In this document: positions 43,218 to 52,529 of the stretch, in pieces
Position numbering within the stretch: position 1 is the stretch's first letter
How the letters are laid out: every line of letters begins with the position of its first letter
NCBI GenBank assembly: GCA_964596645.1
Contig: CAZQVB010000014.1
Location: 1-64,000 of the forward strand
Direction of reading: 5' to 3'
Length of the DNA: 64,000 nucleotides
From: CAVQEK01 sp964596645
Lineage (GTDB): Bacteria; Bacteroidota; Bacteroidia; Cytophagales; Cyclobacteriaceae
Made by a program: the position numbers and the translations under genes
Notes under the pieces: generated by a model
The model's database searches: none
Told to the model about the DNA's origin: nothing
What the model saw: only the letters and a program-made list of their open reading frames with translations

Positions 43218-45131
43218 ATGAAGAACATATATTTTATTATTCTCTTTTCGATCACAAGCACCGCTGTGTTCGGCCAGTCGCCACCCATAAAATGGGGGAA
43301 GCTCTCTAAGGATGAATTGGAACTTACAACCACCGCCATCGACAATGATGCCCTCGCTGTGGTGCTTTGCGAATATGGTGAGATCAAATTTTCGTATACC
43401 AATATCATCATTGAAAAACATGTGCGCCTCAAGGTGTTGAAAGACCATGGTAAGGCATATGCCGATGTGGTGTTGCCTTATTGGCATAAAGACGACCTGG
43501 AGAAGATAACCAAGATACGCGCGCAAACACTGATACCGGGCGAAAAAGGTAAATACGAAATGCTGGAAGTCGATAAGGATCAGTTTTTCAGTATAGAAAA
43601 AAATGAGAACTGGGCCGAGAAAAGGTTCACCTTTCCCGCAGTACAAGTGGGCGCCATACTGGAATATGAATACACCACCATATCAGAAAACTTCACTTTT
43701 TTGGAGCCCTGGTATTTTCAAAATGACATTCCCACCCTCCATAGCGAGTTGCGGGCATTCATACCCGAAGGTCTCGACTATCGCCTGCTGATGAATGGCG
43801 AGCGGTTGATGAAAAAATACATGAACGAAAAAACACATATATGGGTGTTGAATGACCTTCCGGCCCTTCGTGAGGAAAGCTTCTCCTACAACAAGTATGA
43901 CTACGCAGAGAAAATACGCTTTCAACTGGCAGGCTATACACGGATACGCGATGAGATGACCAGGGCACAAGAATATGTATCCCTGATGCAAGATTGGGAG
44001 GCGCTGGCCGGGCAGGTACTCGACCACGACGATGTAAACAACTACCTGCGCAAGCGCGGGCAAGCCCGCGATATCCTGCAAGAGATGCAGATCGACGACA
44101 GTCTCAATCAGGGCAACCTGGAAAAAATTTTTGGTTATATCAGCGATCGATACAGCTGGAACGGGAAATACAGGATTTTTCCGGAGCAAAGTATGGGAAC
44201 TTTCTTGGAGAAGCACGAAGGCAATGGCGCCGAGCTAAACCTGCTGCTGTGCCTGCTGCTGTCGGAGGCCGGTTATACCACCGACCCCATGTTGCTCAGC
44301 ACCCGGTCGCACGGGCAGATCACGCATGTGTATCCGTTGCTGTCGCAATTCAACCATCTGGTGTGTCATGTACAGCTCGGAGAGGAATGCCTGGTGCTCG
44401 ACGCCACTGGTGGCGCCAATGCTGTCGGATGCCTCCCTGTAGAGCTGTTGGGGGTAGAGGCATTGATGATCAGAAAGGGTGAAGCCACATGGGAAAAGCT
44501 CGATCAAAAGCCAGCGCGAGAGGTGTATAACATTTCAGCATCAATAGATACCGGTGGCCAGGTGATTTATTCACTGCATTTGGGCACGGATGGTCATGCG
44601 GCTGTAGAATTAAAGCAAAAGGAACACATAGAAGAAGCCTTGCGCCAATTGCTTGCGCCGCGTTTCAAAAGCGAGAAGATCATAATAGCAGAAACAGACA
44701 ACGACCAATGGGCTGAAGCAAAGCTGTCACTGGCAGGTGAGATGCGGGCACAACAGCCCATCGTCAACGACCAATTCATCTATTTCACACCATATGTGCT
44801 CAGCCGATTTCAAGACAATCCCTTTAAAGACGATCAGCGATATTTGCCTGTAGAGTTTCCTTATGCGCGCACGCTTTTCTACAATATCTCACTCGACATC
44901 CCCAAGGGCTATTTCGTAGATGAACTGCCGGAGAGTGAGGCTTTTTCCATGCCGCAAAACGCCGGGCGCTTTACCTATCGATGTGCTTTGCAAGGGCCAA
45001 AGGTGCAGGTGGCCGTGCGTCTAGATCTACCATATCGTGTGTATCCGCCTGAACTGCACACATCACTGCGCGCCTTTTATGACGTGGTCGGTAGAAAATT
45101 TTCTGAGCAGATAGTGATCAAGAAGCTATAG
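43218..45131 (+). CDS. DUF3857 protein with an altered transglutaminase-like domain
   Basis: A 637-residue secreted protein, third of its type in the window. The start ATG 43218 gives a signal peptide (FIILFSITSTAVFGQ). DUF3857 lies in the N-terminal half (VRLKVLKDHGKAYADVV). In the transglutaminase-like region the Cys position reads KHEGNGAELNLLLCLLL, so Cys is replaced by Gly, while His (QFNHLVCHV) and Asp (LVLDATGG) persist. Catalysis by the usual thiol mechanism is thus unlikely. C-terminal beta domain as in the other two. Function unknown. Confidence 0.77.
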   Translation: MKNIYFIILFSITSTAVFGQSPPIKWGKLSKDELELTTTAIDNDALAVVLCEYGEIKFSYTNIIIEKHVRLKVLKDHGKAYADVVLPYWHKDDLEKITKIRAQTLIPGEKGKYEMLEVDKDQFFSIEKNENWAEKRFTFPAVQVGAILEYEYTTISENFTFLEPWYFQNDIPTLHSELRAFIPEGLDYRLLMNGERLMKKYMNEKTHIWVLNDLPALREESFSYNKYDYAEKIRFQLAGYTRIRDEMTRAQEYVSLMQDWEALAGQVLDHDDVNNYLRKRGQARDILQEMQIDDSLNQGNLEKIFGYISDRYSWNGKYRIFPEQSMGTFLEKHEGNGAELNLLLCLLLSEAGYTTDPMLLSTRSHGQITHVYPLLSQFNHLVCHVQLGEECLVLDATGGANAVGCLPVELLGVEALMIRKGEATWEKLDQKPAREVYNISASIDTGGQVIYSLHLGTDGHAAVELKQKEHIEEALRQLLAPRFKSEKIIIAETDNDQWAEAKLSLAGEMRAQQPIVNDQFIYFTPYVLSRFQDNPFKDDQRYLPVEFPYARTLFYNISLDIPKGYFVDELPESEAFSMPQNAGRFTYRCALQGPKVQVAVRLDLPYRVYPPELHTSLRAFYDVVGRKFSEQIVIKKL

Positions 45132-45234
45132 GCAGAATGCACCGGCGTTGGTAGCGAAGGCAAAGCGTCTTTTCCTTGGTTTTTTTGTTCATCCTTCATT
45201 GAACTTTCACGGCTGAAATGCGTATTTCGGCTCC

Positions 45235-47223
45235 ATGGATGCATCTGTGGACACCATCAAACGCTACCAACGCTACTTTAAGCGGCTCATACAACTGGAG
45301 CGTGAAGAGGAAATGGCTTTTCATCATAATGAAATACGCTCCCTGTCCGGCGCACAGCGTCAGAAGAAGGGGAGGGCCATATTGTACCTCTCTGGCAAAG
45401 ATGCCGGCCGGGGACTCGGGGGCATCTATCTGGTGAAGTTTACACGCAAAGATGGTCTCCCCGATACTCAGATCAGTACCGGCGACCTGGTCATTGCCAG
45501 CGGCGGTGGCCCCGACGGGCAGGAGCCTCAGGCCACAGTGGTGGAGAAGTCCGCTTTTGCCATCACCATCGCCTATACCAATCCTCCGCCACATTATGTG
45601 TATAAGCCCAATGTGCGTCTCGACTTATTTGCCAATGATGTTACCTTTCAGCGCATGCAAGAGGCCCTCCTGCGCCTGGGCGAGCATCAGATCATTTCCG
45701 ACCTCTTGCTGCAGCAGCGCATGCCGAGATTTTCAGAGGAGGAAATAGCCTGGCAGGCGGTGCAGCCGCAGCTCAATGAGAGCCAGCGCCGTGCGGTGGG
45801 ACAGTCGCTGTTGGCCAAAGATATATTTCTGATGCATGGCCCACCCGGTACAGGCAAAACGACCACACTCGTAGAAAGCATCATACAACATGTGCGCGCC
45901 GGATATAAAGTGCTTGCCACGGCCGACTCCAACACTGCCGTAGACAACCTGGTGGAAAAGCTGTATCAACTCGACGTGGACGTTGTACGCATTGGCAACC
46001 CTGCCCGCGTCAATCCTGAACTGGCAGCCTGCACGCTGGATGCAAAAGTGCAGGAAGAAGGCGACTATGTGCAAGCTGCTATGATGCGAGAGCAAGCCGC
46101 TCAGTGGAGGGATGAACAAAAGAAGTATATAGTGCCGACCGGCCAAAATCGACGAGGGCTGAGCGACAGCGAGGTGATAAAAGCGGCGAAGCGTGGCAGC
46201 AACAACCGTGGCATTCCCCAGGAAAAAATCCACCGGATGTCTGTCTGGCTCGGCCTGCAACAAAAGATCAACACGCTGCTGGATGAGGCGCGAACGCTGG
46301 AAAGCAATGCCGTCAGAAATCTCTTTGCCAGGGCGCAGGTGGTGTGTTCCACCAATGCCACTGCCGGCGCCGATGTGTTGGCCGATGCGCAGTTTGATGT
46401 GGCTTTTATCGATGAGGCAACCCAGGCCATGGAGCCCTCCTGCCTCATACCCATGGTGAAAGCAACCAAATGGGTGCTGGCGGGCGATCATTTGCAACTG
46501 CCGCCGACGGTGCTCAGCAAAGAGGCCGCTGAGCTCAATCAGACATTGTTTGAGCGCTGGATGAACCGTTTTCCACAGGCCGGCAGCATGCTGCTCATTC
46601 AGTACCGTATGCACGCGGCCATTATGCAGTTTTCCAATGAAATGTTTTACGAGGGCAGGTTGAAAGCATCACCCAGGGTGGCCGGGCATCATATCGGGCA
46701 GCTCAGCGGATTTCAACAACCCGACCATCCGGCTCCCGCCCTGAACCTGGTGGCAGACCCTGCCGTGGCCCTCTGCTTCGTAGATGTACCCGCCGGCCGG
46801 GAAGAGCAAATTCCGGGTTCGTTTTCATACTTCAACAAGGCAGAGGCTGCGGTGGTATCAGATGTAGTAGCCACACTGCTGGCCTGCCGTCTGTTCCCTA
46901 TGGATATAGGCATCATCTCTCCATACGATCAGCAGGTGAATACGCTCAGGGCCATGGTAGGAGAGGTAGGTATAGAGATAAAAAGTGTAGACGGTTATCA
47001 GGGTAGAGAGAAAGAAGTAATTGTGATCTCTACCGTGCGCGCCAATGATGAGGCAAATCTGGGCTTTCTTACCGATCTGCGCCGGCTCAATGTTGCCCTC
47101 ACACGGGCAAGGCGCAAGCTAATTATAGTTGGGCACCAGGCCACTCTCAGCACACATCCGGCCTATGCCCGGCTTTTACATCAGATATCCGACAAAGGAC
47201 ATCTCACATCTATGGCAAAGTAA
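45235..47223 (+). CDS. superfamily 1 helicase, UPF1/IGHMBP2-like
   Basis: A 662-residue SF1B helicase. Following an N-terminal beta-rich region (residues 1-150) come motif I GPPGTGKTTT near residue 202, motif Ia TADSNTAVDNL, motif II FIDEATQA near 392, motif III LAGDHLQLPPTV, IV YRMHAAI, V VDGYQGREKEV and VI LNVALTRARRKL. The organisation resembles DNA2/NAM7-type 5'-3' helicases acting on DNA or RNA. In this context its partner is unknown. ATG 45235 follows a 100-base gap; no operon partner is adjacent. Confidence 0.85.
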   Translation: MDASVDTIKRYQRYFKRLIQLEREEEMAFHHNEIRSLSGAQRQKKGRAILYLSGKDAGRGLGGIYLVKFTRKDGLPDTQISTGDLVIASGGGPDGQEPQATVVEKSAFAITIAYTNPPPHYVYKPNVRLDLFANDVTFQRMQEALLRLGEHQIISDLLLQQRMPRFSEEEIAWQAVQPQLNESQRRAVGQSLLAKDIFLMHGPPGTGKTTTLVESIIQHVRAGYKVLATADSNTAVDNLVEKLYQLDVDVVRIGNPARVNPELAACTLDAKVQEEGDYVQAAMMREQAAQWRDEQKKYIVPTGQNRRGLSDSEVIKAAKRGSNNRGIPQEKIHRMSVWLGLQQKINTLLDEARTLESNAVRNLFARAQVVCSTNATAGADVLADAQFDVAFIDEATQAMEPSCLIPMVKATKWVLAGDHLQLPPTVLSKEAAELNQTLFERWMNRFPQAGSMLLIQYRMHAAIMQFSNEMFYEGRLKASPRVAGHHIGQLSGFQQPDHPAPALNLVADPAVALCFVDVPAGREEQIPGSFSYFNKAEAAVVSDVVATLLACRLFPMDIGIISPYDQQVNTLRAMVGEVGIEIKSVDGYQGREKEVIVISTVRANDEANLGFLTDLRRLNVALTRARRKLIIVGHQATLSTHPAYARLLHQISDKGHLTSMAK

Positions 47224-47366
47224 CATGCTTGTGGTGTTCTGTGGAATTTAATGCACACTTGCATCATCACGCAGGTTAAAATATGCCTGCATGGAGTGCC
47301 ATGCAGGTTGGCATATTTTTTCTAGTTCAAGGTGAGACAGAATTTTACCTTACAAATTATAAGAAA

Positions 47367-47513
47367 ATGAGCAGACTTAAATCCACACTAAAAGTAGTCC
47401 TTATCTCAGCAGTCGTGTATAACATCATTTCGACCAAACCCATAAAGAAATTCATCATCGGGCTCATGGTAGCTCAGGGTACCAAAATGGTGAAAAACAA
47501 ACTGCTGTCGTAA
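47367..47513 (+). CDS. 48-residue small hydrophobic protein
   Basis: ATG 47367 starts a 48-residue frame (MSRLKSTLKVVLISAVVYNI and onward) with a basic start, a hydrophobic middle and a Lys-rich end. It looks like one or two amphipathic or membrane-associated helices. A longer frame from 47283 has no support. A clear terminator 28 bases downstream and an A-rich start region argue for a real gene. No family is recognised. Confidence 0.5.
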   Translation: MSRLKSTLKVVLISAVVYNIISTKPIKKFIIGLMVAQGTKMVKNKLLS

Positions 47514-47540
47514 ACACAGCGCGATGTCATTTCTCGAGAG

Positions 47541-47571
47541 CACAGGCATTGGAATAGGTGCCTGTGTTTTT
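47541..47571 (+). terminator. intrinsic terminator after the 48-residue gene
   Basis: CACAGGCA (47541-47548) pairs exactly with TGCCTGTG (47559-47566) and a run of five T follows to 47571. Confidence 0.8.
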
Positions 47572-47641
47572 GTATGCCAACACTCTACTGAGTGCTAAAG
47601 CATTCCGTCCTCAACTTCTCGTACCTTCAGCGCCGTTCCTC

Positions 47642-50461
47642 TTATCCCGTAGTCTGCATAGCGCTGGCCAGGGCATTGATGGTCATCAGCAGCGAGAGCA
47701 GGGTTTCCTCTGCCTTTTCATCGGGTTCCTCTCTTTTTTGCTTACGCCACTTCTTCAGTAGCGCCACTTGTGTGGCATGAAGGTGTACCATGATGGAAGC
47801 ACGCAGGCTGGTAGAATAATAGTTGGATGTTCTGCGCTTTTCAAATGGTTCATCGAGCAGCAGGTTGAACATATGACGGGTTTTGCTCAGTTCCTTCAAA
47901 AATTTCTTTAAGAACTTATCGCGCAATTCCGCATTTTCTACCAACGAAGCGTACTCAGCCATGATGCGCTCATCGGTAGAGGCCAGGCTGGTGTCGATGT
48001 TGGTGAGCACATAGCGAATGAAGTCGTCATGCTTGATGGCTTCCTTCAGCTTTTCGAAATCTTCCGGAGTTTGTTCCTTTAATTTTTCCAGCGTGGAGCC
48101 CACGCCGTACCAGCTCGTCATGTTGTAGCGCGACTGCGACCAGCTGAACACCCACGGTATGGCCCGTAAGTCATTCAGGCTTTGGCTACCCGTGCGCCGC
48201 GATGGACGAGAGCCAATTTTGCTCGATTCGATGGCGTCGATGGGTGTGGCCTGGCGGAAATACTCGATAAACCCTTCGCTGGTCATCAATTTATTGTACA
48301 GGTCTTTGCTGTCTTTGGCCATTTTGGAAAACACATCGGCAAGTGGGTGCGATCCGTTTTTACCGTGCCTGTTTTCAATGGTTTTCAAAGTGGCCGATGC
48401 CAATAGCAGCTCCAGATTATAGGCTGCATTTATTTTGTTGGCATATTTTTGCGAGATGGTTTCGCCCTGTTCGGTGAGGCGTATGTTGCCACTAACAGAG
48501 CCGGGGGGCAAAGCCTGTATGAAATAATGTGTTGGTCCGGCACCGCGGCTTATGGAGCCGCCTTTTCCATGAAAAAAGCGAATGGTCACGCCATGCTTCC
48601 GGCCTATTTTTTCCAGTTCCGTCTGCGCCTTGTAGAGGTGCCACTGGCTGGCCAATATGCCTCCATCTTTGTTGCTGTCGCTGTAGCCTACCATTATTTG
48701 CTGTACAGGTTGGTGGCCATTGCTCATGTACTGCAGGCTGCGCGATGTAAAAGGATGGCTGAGGAAAGCGTCCAATATTTCCGGGCCGTTCTCCAGGTCA
48801 TCTATGGTTTCCAGCAGCGGCACCACAGGTATCACACACACCAGGCCATCTGAGGTGTTTTTGAGCAGGCCAGCTTCGCGGGCCAGCATATATACGCCCA
48901 GCAGGTCCGACAGGCTGCGGGTCATGCTTACAATGAATGAGCCTATGCCGTCAGGGCCGTATTGTTGCACGTGCTTTTGCACCACGCGGTAGCAGCTCAG
49001 CACAGCATGCGCATTTTCTGCCAGTGGCATATCAATGTGGGTAAAGGGCCGATTCGACCGCAGCTCCTGGTTGATGAAGTCCACCCTTTTCTTTTCATTC
49101 CAGTCCAGATATTCCTGACCTTTCAATGAGGCAGCATCCATGAGTTGGGAAATGGCCAGCTCATGAAACCGACTGTTTTGGCGGATATCGAGATGGGCCA
49201 AATGAAATCCAAAGGTTTCTACCAGTCGAATGGCCTCGTTCAGGTCATTGTAGGCAATGGAGCGCGCACCGTAAGAGATCAATGCCGTCTGCAATATTTT
49301 AAGGTCGGAGATCAGCTCCTGCGCCTGCCGGTAGGTGCCGGTGGCATCTTTGAGGGAGGTGGCGTGGCCACGCTGTATTTCTATGGGCAACTTGGTAAGC
49401 ACCAGATTGAGATACTGACGAAAAACTTCGCCGCGGTTGCGTTCGTAAGCTGGCACGGCCCGATCGCCCAGCTCTTCCTTCATCTCGTCTATGCGCTGGC
49501 GAAGTTTCCAGTGGCATTCTTTATAGCTAAATGCCAGACTGAGGTGTTTTATTAGTTCGAGCAGCTTGCGGTTGATGACCACCAGCGCGTTCAGCCGCAG
49601 CATGTGCAGGGTGTCGTTGGTCACCTCGGAGGTTACCAGTGGGTGGCCGTCGCGGTCGCCACCCACCCAGTTGCCAAAGGATAATTTTGGGTAAACAGTG
49701 GCATCTTGTATCAGTTCTTCGGCAAAGCCCATTTCTTTCCAGGCAAGCTTAAGCCTGCGGTCAAGCACTGGCAGCACCTCCGGAAACACATTGGTGAGGT
49801 AGTGCAATATGTTGCGCAGCTCAGACTTCACATCTGGCTTTTCTATATAGATCTCCCCGGTTTTCCATAGGCGATAGAGCGACAGCTTGATGTCTTCACG
49901 AATGTCCTGCTGCTCTTTTTCAGTATACATCTTGTTTTCGCGCTTCACCAGCAGCAGGTACAGCTCGCGGTGATGCTCGAGCACTGTTTCGCGCTTGGCT
50001 TCCGTAGGGTGGGCGGTGAGCACCGGCTCTACACGCACACTGGCCAGTTCCTGTGCTATGTTTTCATCGGCTATACCGCTTTCTTTCAGTGCCTGTAGTG
50101 AGTTGGCCCAAAGTCCGTTTACGTTGGCCATCGATTCATTTTCCCGCTTCCGCCGGTTTTGCACTGCTGCATTCACCTCCACCATATTGAGCAGTTGGAA
50201 GACGATGGAATAGAGCTGAATATGCTTTTGGCCAAATTTCTCTGGCACCAGGCCCGCCTGCTCATTGATCCAGGGTATGCTCATCGCATACTTTTCCTCT
50301 TTGTTTTCAATAAGCACTTCCTTGAGCGCCTCAAGCAGGTATTCCAGGTCTTCGTATGGCTTACCCAGTTGTTGCTTTACTTCCTGCAGTATGGTGGCCG
50401 GATTCAGAGAAAGTTCTTCTGAAGGCGCACCTTTTCCTTTAGCACTGGCTTTGTCTTGCAT
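47642..50461 (-). CDS. ppc: phosphoenolpyruvate carboxylase
   Basis: Carboxylates phosphoenolpyruvate to oxaloacetate, refilling the citric acid cycle. The 939-residue protein shows VEPVLTAHPTEAKRE (catalytic His near residue 155), NWVGGDRDGHPLVT, VGYSDSNKDGG, FHGKGGSISRGAGP, SRPSRR and the C-terminal MTINALASAMQTTG, which matches the normal end of the family. The N-terminus has an extra 50 residues or so (KGKGAPSEELSLN). It is monocistronic and convergent with the small gene to its left. Confidence 0.94.
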   Translation of the reverse strand: MQDKASAKGKGAPSEELSLNPATILQEVKQQLGKPYEDLEYLLEALKEVLIENKEEKYAMSIPWINEQAGLVPEKFGQKHIQLYSIVFQLLNMVEVNAAVQNRRKRENESMANVNGLWANSLQALKESGIADENIAQELASVRVEPVLTAHPTEAKRETVLEHHRELYLLLVKRENKMYTEKEQQDIREDIKLSLYRLWKTGEIYIEKPDVKSELRNILHYLTNVFPEVLPVLDRRLKLAWKEMGFAEELIQDATVYPKLSFGNWVGGDRDGHPLVTSEVTNDTLHMLRLNALVVINRKLLELIKHLSLAFSYKECHWKLRQRIDEMKEELGDRAVPAYERNRGEVFRQYLNLVLTKLPIEIQRGHATSLKDATGTYRQAQELISDLKILQTALISYGARSIAYNDLNEAIRLVETFGFHLAHLDIRQNSRFHELAISQLMDAASLKGQEYLDWNEKKRVDFINQELRSNRPFTHIDMPLAENAHAVLSCYRVVQKHVQQYGPDGIGSFIVSMTRSLSDLLGVYMLAREAGLLKNTSDGLVCVIPVVPLLETIDDLENGPEILDAFLSHPFTSRSLQYMSNGHQPVQQIMVGYSDSNKDGGILASQWHLYKAQTELEKIGRKHGVTIRFFHGKGGSISRGAGPTHYFIQALPPGSVSGNIRLTEQGETISQKYANKINAAYNLELLLASATLKTIENRHGKNGSHPLADVFSKMAKDSKDLYNKLMTSEGFIEYFRQATPIDAIESSKIGSRPSRRTGSQSLNDLRAIPWVFSWSQSRYNMTSWYGVGSTLEKLKEQTPEDFEKLKEAIKHDDFIRYVLTNIDTSLASTDERIMAEYASLVENAELRDKFLKKFLKELSKTRHMFNLLLDEPFEKRRTSNYYSTSLRASIMVHLHATQVALLKKWRKQKREEPDEKAEETLLSLLMTINALASAMQTTG

Positions 50462-50915
50462 TCTTTTTTTGTTAAAGTCTATCGATGTGGTGTATGCGCT
50501 TGCTGCCCGAATACAAACTTCCGCAAATTATTGAAAGAACAAAATTTTTCTATCTATGCTCTTTAGCTTTCAACGCAAACAGTACTTGCTTTTGGCCTCC
50601 GCAATAAAATGTACGGTTTGTTGTGAATATTTTTTATTTGACCCTGCAGGAGTGTTCTATTCAATTTTGGTCTTACCACATTATTTGAAGCCCTCGTGCC
50701 CGCCTGAACATCTGAAAAAATAAGGCGCTGAATCCAACCGATATCCTTTAGCCTGACAAGCCACGGCATATTTCACATAGTTTTCCTTCGATTGTCGGCT
50801 CGAGGCAAATTGTAAAAATACCACCAAGTGAAGTTGCCTTATGTTTTTATCCGGGCATCATTAATTTTGTTCCTGTTACCAATACTTTCTTTTTCACCTT
50901 CTGAATACAAAGCTT
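50462..50915. other. 454-base intergenic region, no gene supported
   Basis: It lies between ppc (leftward) and a rightward small gene and must carry both promoters. A 68-codon minus-strand frame (50563-50769) has no family features or codon pattern of its neighbours and was refused. No strong hairpin or TAnnTTTG match was seen. Confidence 0.4.
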
Positions 50916-51293
50916 ATGAACCTCGAGAGGTTAACTGATGTGATCCGTACTACCGCCAGCCGCCATTCATTGGATGAAAACGCCATCGTCGACGAGTTGA
51001 TCGCTATCGTGCAACTGAAATATGGCCATACGCTGGCAGAGCACGAGCGCAAGTTGATGGAAGAGCTGCGCACAAAAATACTGACCCGCCTATACAACAC
51101 CGAAGGTCACATAATAGCCAGGCGCGATGTGGATGTGCCCAAATACCTCAAGCTCGATGCGCTGGAAGTGCGCCTCCTCGGCCAGGCAGAAACAGAGTTG
51201 GCATCTGAGGGCCTGGTGTTAAGCGATAAAAACAAGCTACAACTCACAGAGGCCGGTATACTTCGATTCAAAAAAATATACGGCGAGCTGTGA
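50916..51293 (+). CDS. small cytoplasmic protein, possible winged-helix
   Basis: A 125-residue acidic and basic mixed protein without export signal. The second half (LEVRLLGQAETELASEGLVLSDKNKLQLTEAGILRFKKIYGEL, split across residues 80-125) has the look of a winged helix-turn-helix: a helix, a turn with LASEG, then KLQLT-E-G strands. The first half is helical (TTASRHSLDENAIVDELIAI). It could be a small DNA-binding regulator. No family name is assigned. It ends 128 bases before mnmA. Confidence 0.5.
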   Translation: MNLERLTDVIRTTASRHSLDENAIVDELIAIVQLKYGHTLAEHERKLMEELRTKILTRLYNTEGHIIARRDVDVPKYLKLDALEVRLLGQAETELASEGLVLSDKNKLQLTEAGILRFKKIYGEL

Positions 51294-51326
51294 GTCATGC
51301 TTCGCCCGCAGCAATGGCCGATACGT

Positions 51327-51357
51327 TTTCACCAAATCATTATTAGCTGTACTTTTG
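51327..51357 (+). promoter_or_regulatory. candidate mnmA promoter, Bacteroidota type
   Basis: TACTTTTG (51350-51357) is a full match to TAnnTTTG. TTTC (51327-51330) lies exactly 19 bases upstream as a one-mismatch -33 TTTG. The predicted transcript would begin about 60 bases before mnmA. Confidence 0.6.
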
Positions 51358-51407
51358 TATTTCTGAAGTAATTATTAACGTCTAAAAGTCAGGCTTTGAA
51401 CCTGATG

Positions 51408-51414
51408 AAAGGAG
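51408..51414 (+). promoter_or_regulatory. Shine-Dalgarno-like site of mnmA
   Basis: AAAGGAG lies 7 bases before ATG 51422. Most starts in this window have A/T-rich leaders without such a site, as usual in the phylum, so this one is unusual and fixes the start. Confidence 0.6.
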
Positions 51415-51421
51415 ACCAACA

Positions 51422-52528
51422 ATGAGTAAGAAAGGAAGGGTACTGGTGGCGATGAGTGGTGGCATCGACAGCTCTTTGGCCGCGGTGCTGCTGCATGAGC
51501 AGGGATATGAAGTAATAGGCATGACCATGAAGACCTGGGACTATGCCTCGTCGGGTGCCAGCAAAAAAGAAACGGGCTGCTGCAGCCTCGACTCCATCAA
51601 CGACGCCCGCAACATTGCGGTGAGCCTCGGTTTTCCACACTACATTCTCGACATACGCGGCGAATTTGGCGACTACGTCATCGACTACTTCACCGACGAA
51701 TACCTCCAAGGGCGTACGCCCAATCCCTGTGTGTTGTGCAACACGCACATCAAATGGGATGCACTGCTGCGCCGTGCCGATAAGCTGGGCTGCGACTACA
51801 TTGCTACCGGTCACTACGCCAGACTGAGGCAGCAGCACGGTCGGTATGTGATCTCCGTAGGATTGGACGAAACCAAAGACCAGTCGTATGCGCTCTGGGG
51901 TGTCTCGCAGCAGAGTCTGAGTCGCACCATATTCCCACTCGGCGACCTTACGAAGGCGCAGATACGCGATATGGCACGGGAAAAAGGTTTTTATGAACTG
52001 GTGAATAAGTCGGAGTCCTATGAAATCTGCTTCGTGCCCGACAACGACTATCGCGGCTTTCTGCGCAGAAGGGTAGAGGGGCTTGATGCGCAGGTACGCG
52101 GTGGTGAGTTTGCCCTTGAAGATGGCACCGTAGTGGGGCAGCATCAGGGTTATCCGTTCTACACGGTGGGCCAACGCAAGGGGCTCGGAGTGGCGTTGGG
52201 TTATCCAGTATATGTCACAGAGATACAGAAGGAAAAAAACAGGGTAGTGCTCGGCACTTTCGACGAGCTCTCGCGCAACGGCATGTATGTACACAAACTC
52301 ATTATGGGTAAATATGCCCAACTCGACAGCAGGCTGGATACCATCACAAAAGTGCGCTACAACGACGCCGGCACGCCTGCCGTGATAGAGCAGGTGGGCG
52401 ACACCATGAAGGTGTATTTTGGAAAGGGTGTGCACGCCATAGCACCCGGGCAGGCAGCGGTCTTTTATGAAGACGGCGATGTAGTAGGTGGCGGCTGGAT
52501 TCATTCAAGTTTTACCGTGAAAAATTAG
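51422..52528 (+). CDS. mnmA: tRNA-uridine 2-sulfurtransferase
   Basis: Thiolates the wobble uridine (position 34) of Lys, Glu and Gln tRNAs. The 368-residue protein has the PP-loop SGGIDSSLAAV near residue 11 (Ile for the usual Val), TPNPCVLCN near 101 with the nucleophilic Cys, ATGHYAR, and YEICFVPD near 203 with the second catalytic Cys, then YPFYTVGQRKGLG and a C-terminal beta barrel. It starts a packed plus-strand gene run; its stop is one base before the next ATG. Confidence 0.93.
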   Translation: MSKKGRVLVAMSGGIDSSLAAVLLHEQGYEVIGMTMKTWDYASSGASKKETGCCSLDSINDARNIAVSLGFPHYILDIRGEFGDYVIDYFTDEYLQGRTPNPCVLCNTHIKWDALLRRADKLGCDYIATGHYARLRQQHGRYVISVGLDETKDQSYALWGVSQQSLSRTIFPLGDLTKAQIRDMAREKGFYELVNKSESYEICFVPDNDYRGFLRRRVEGLDAQVRGGEFALEDGTVVGQHQGYPFYTVGQRKGLGVALGYPVYVTEIQKEKNRVVLGTFDELSRNGMYVHKLIMGKYAQLDSRLDTITKVRYNDAGTPAVIEQVGDTMKVYFGKGVHAIAPGQAAVFYEDGDVVGGGWIHSSFTVKN

Positions 52529-52529
52529 C

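Noticed and set aside
50563..50769. 68-codon minus-strand frame between ppc and the small gene
   Set aside because: No domain or signal and no start context; region treated as intergenic.
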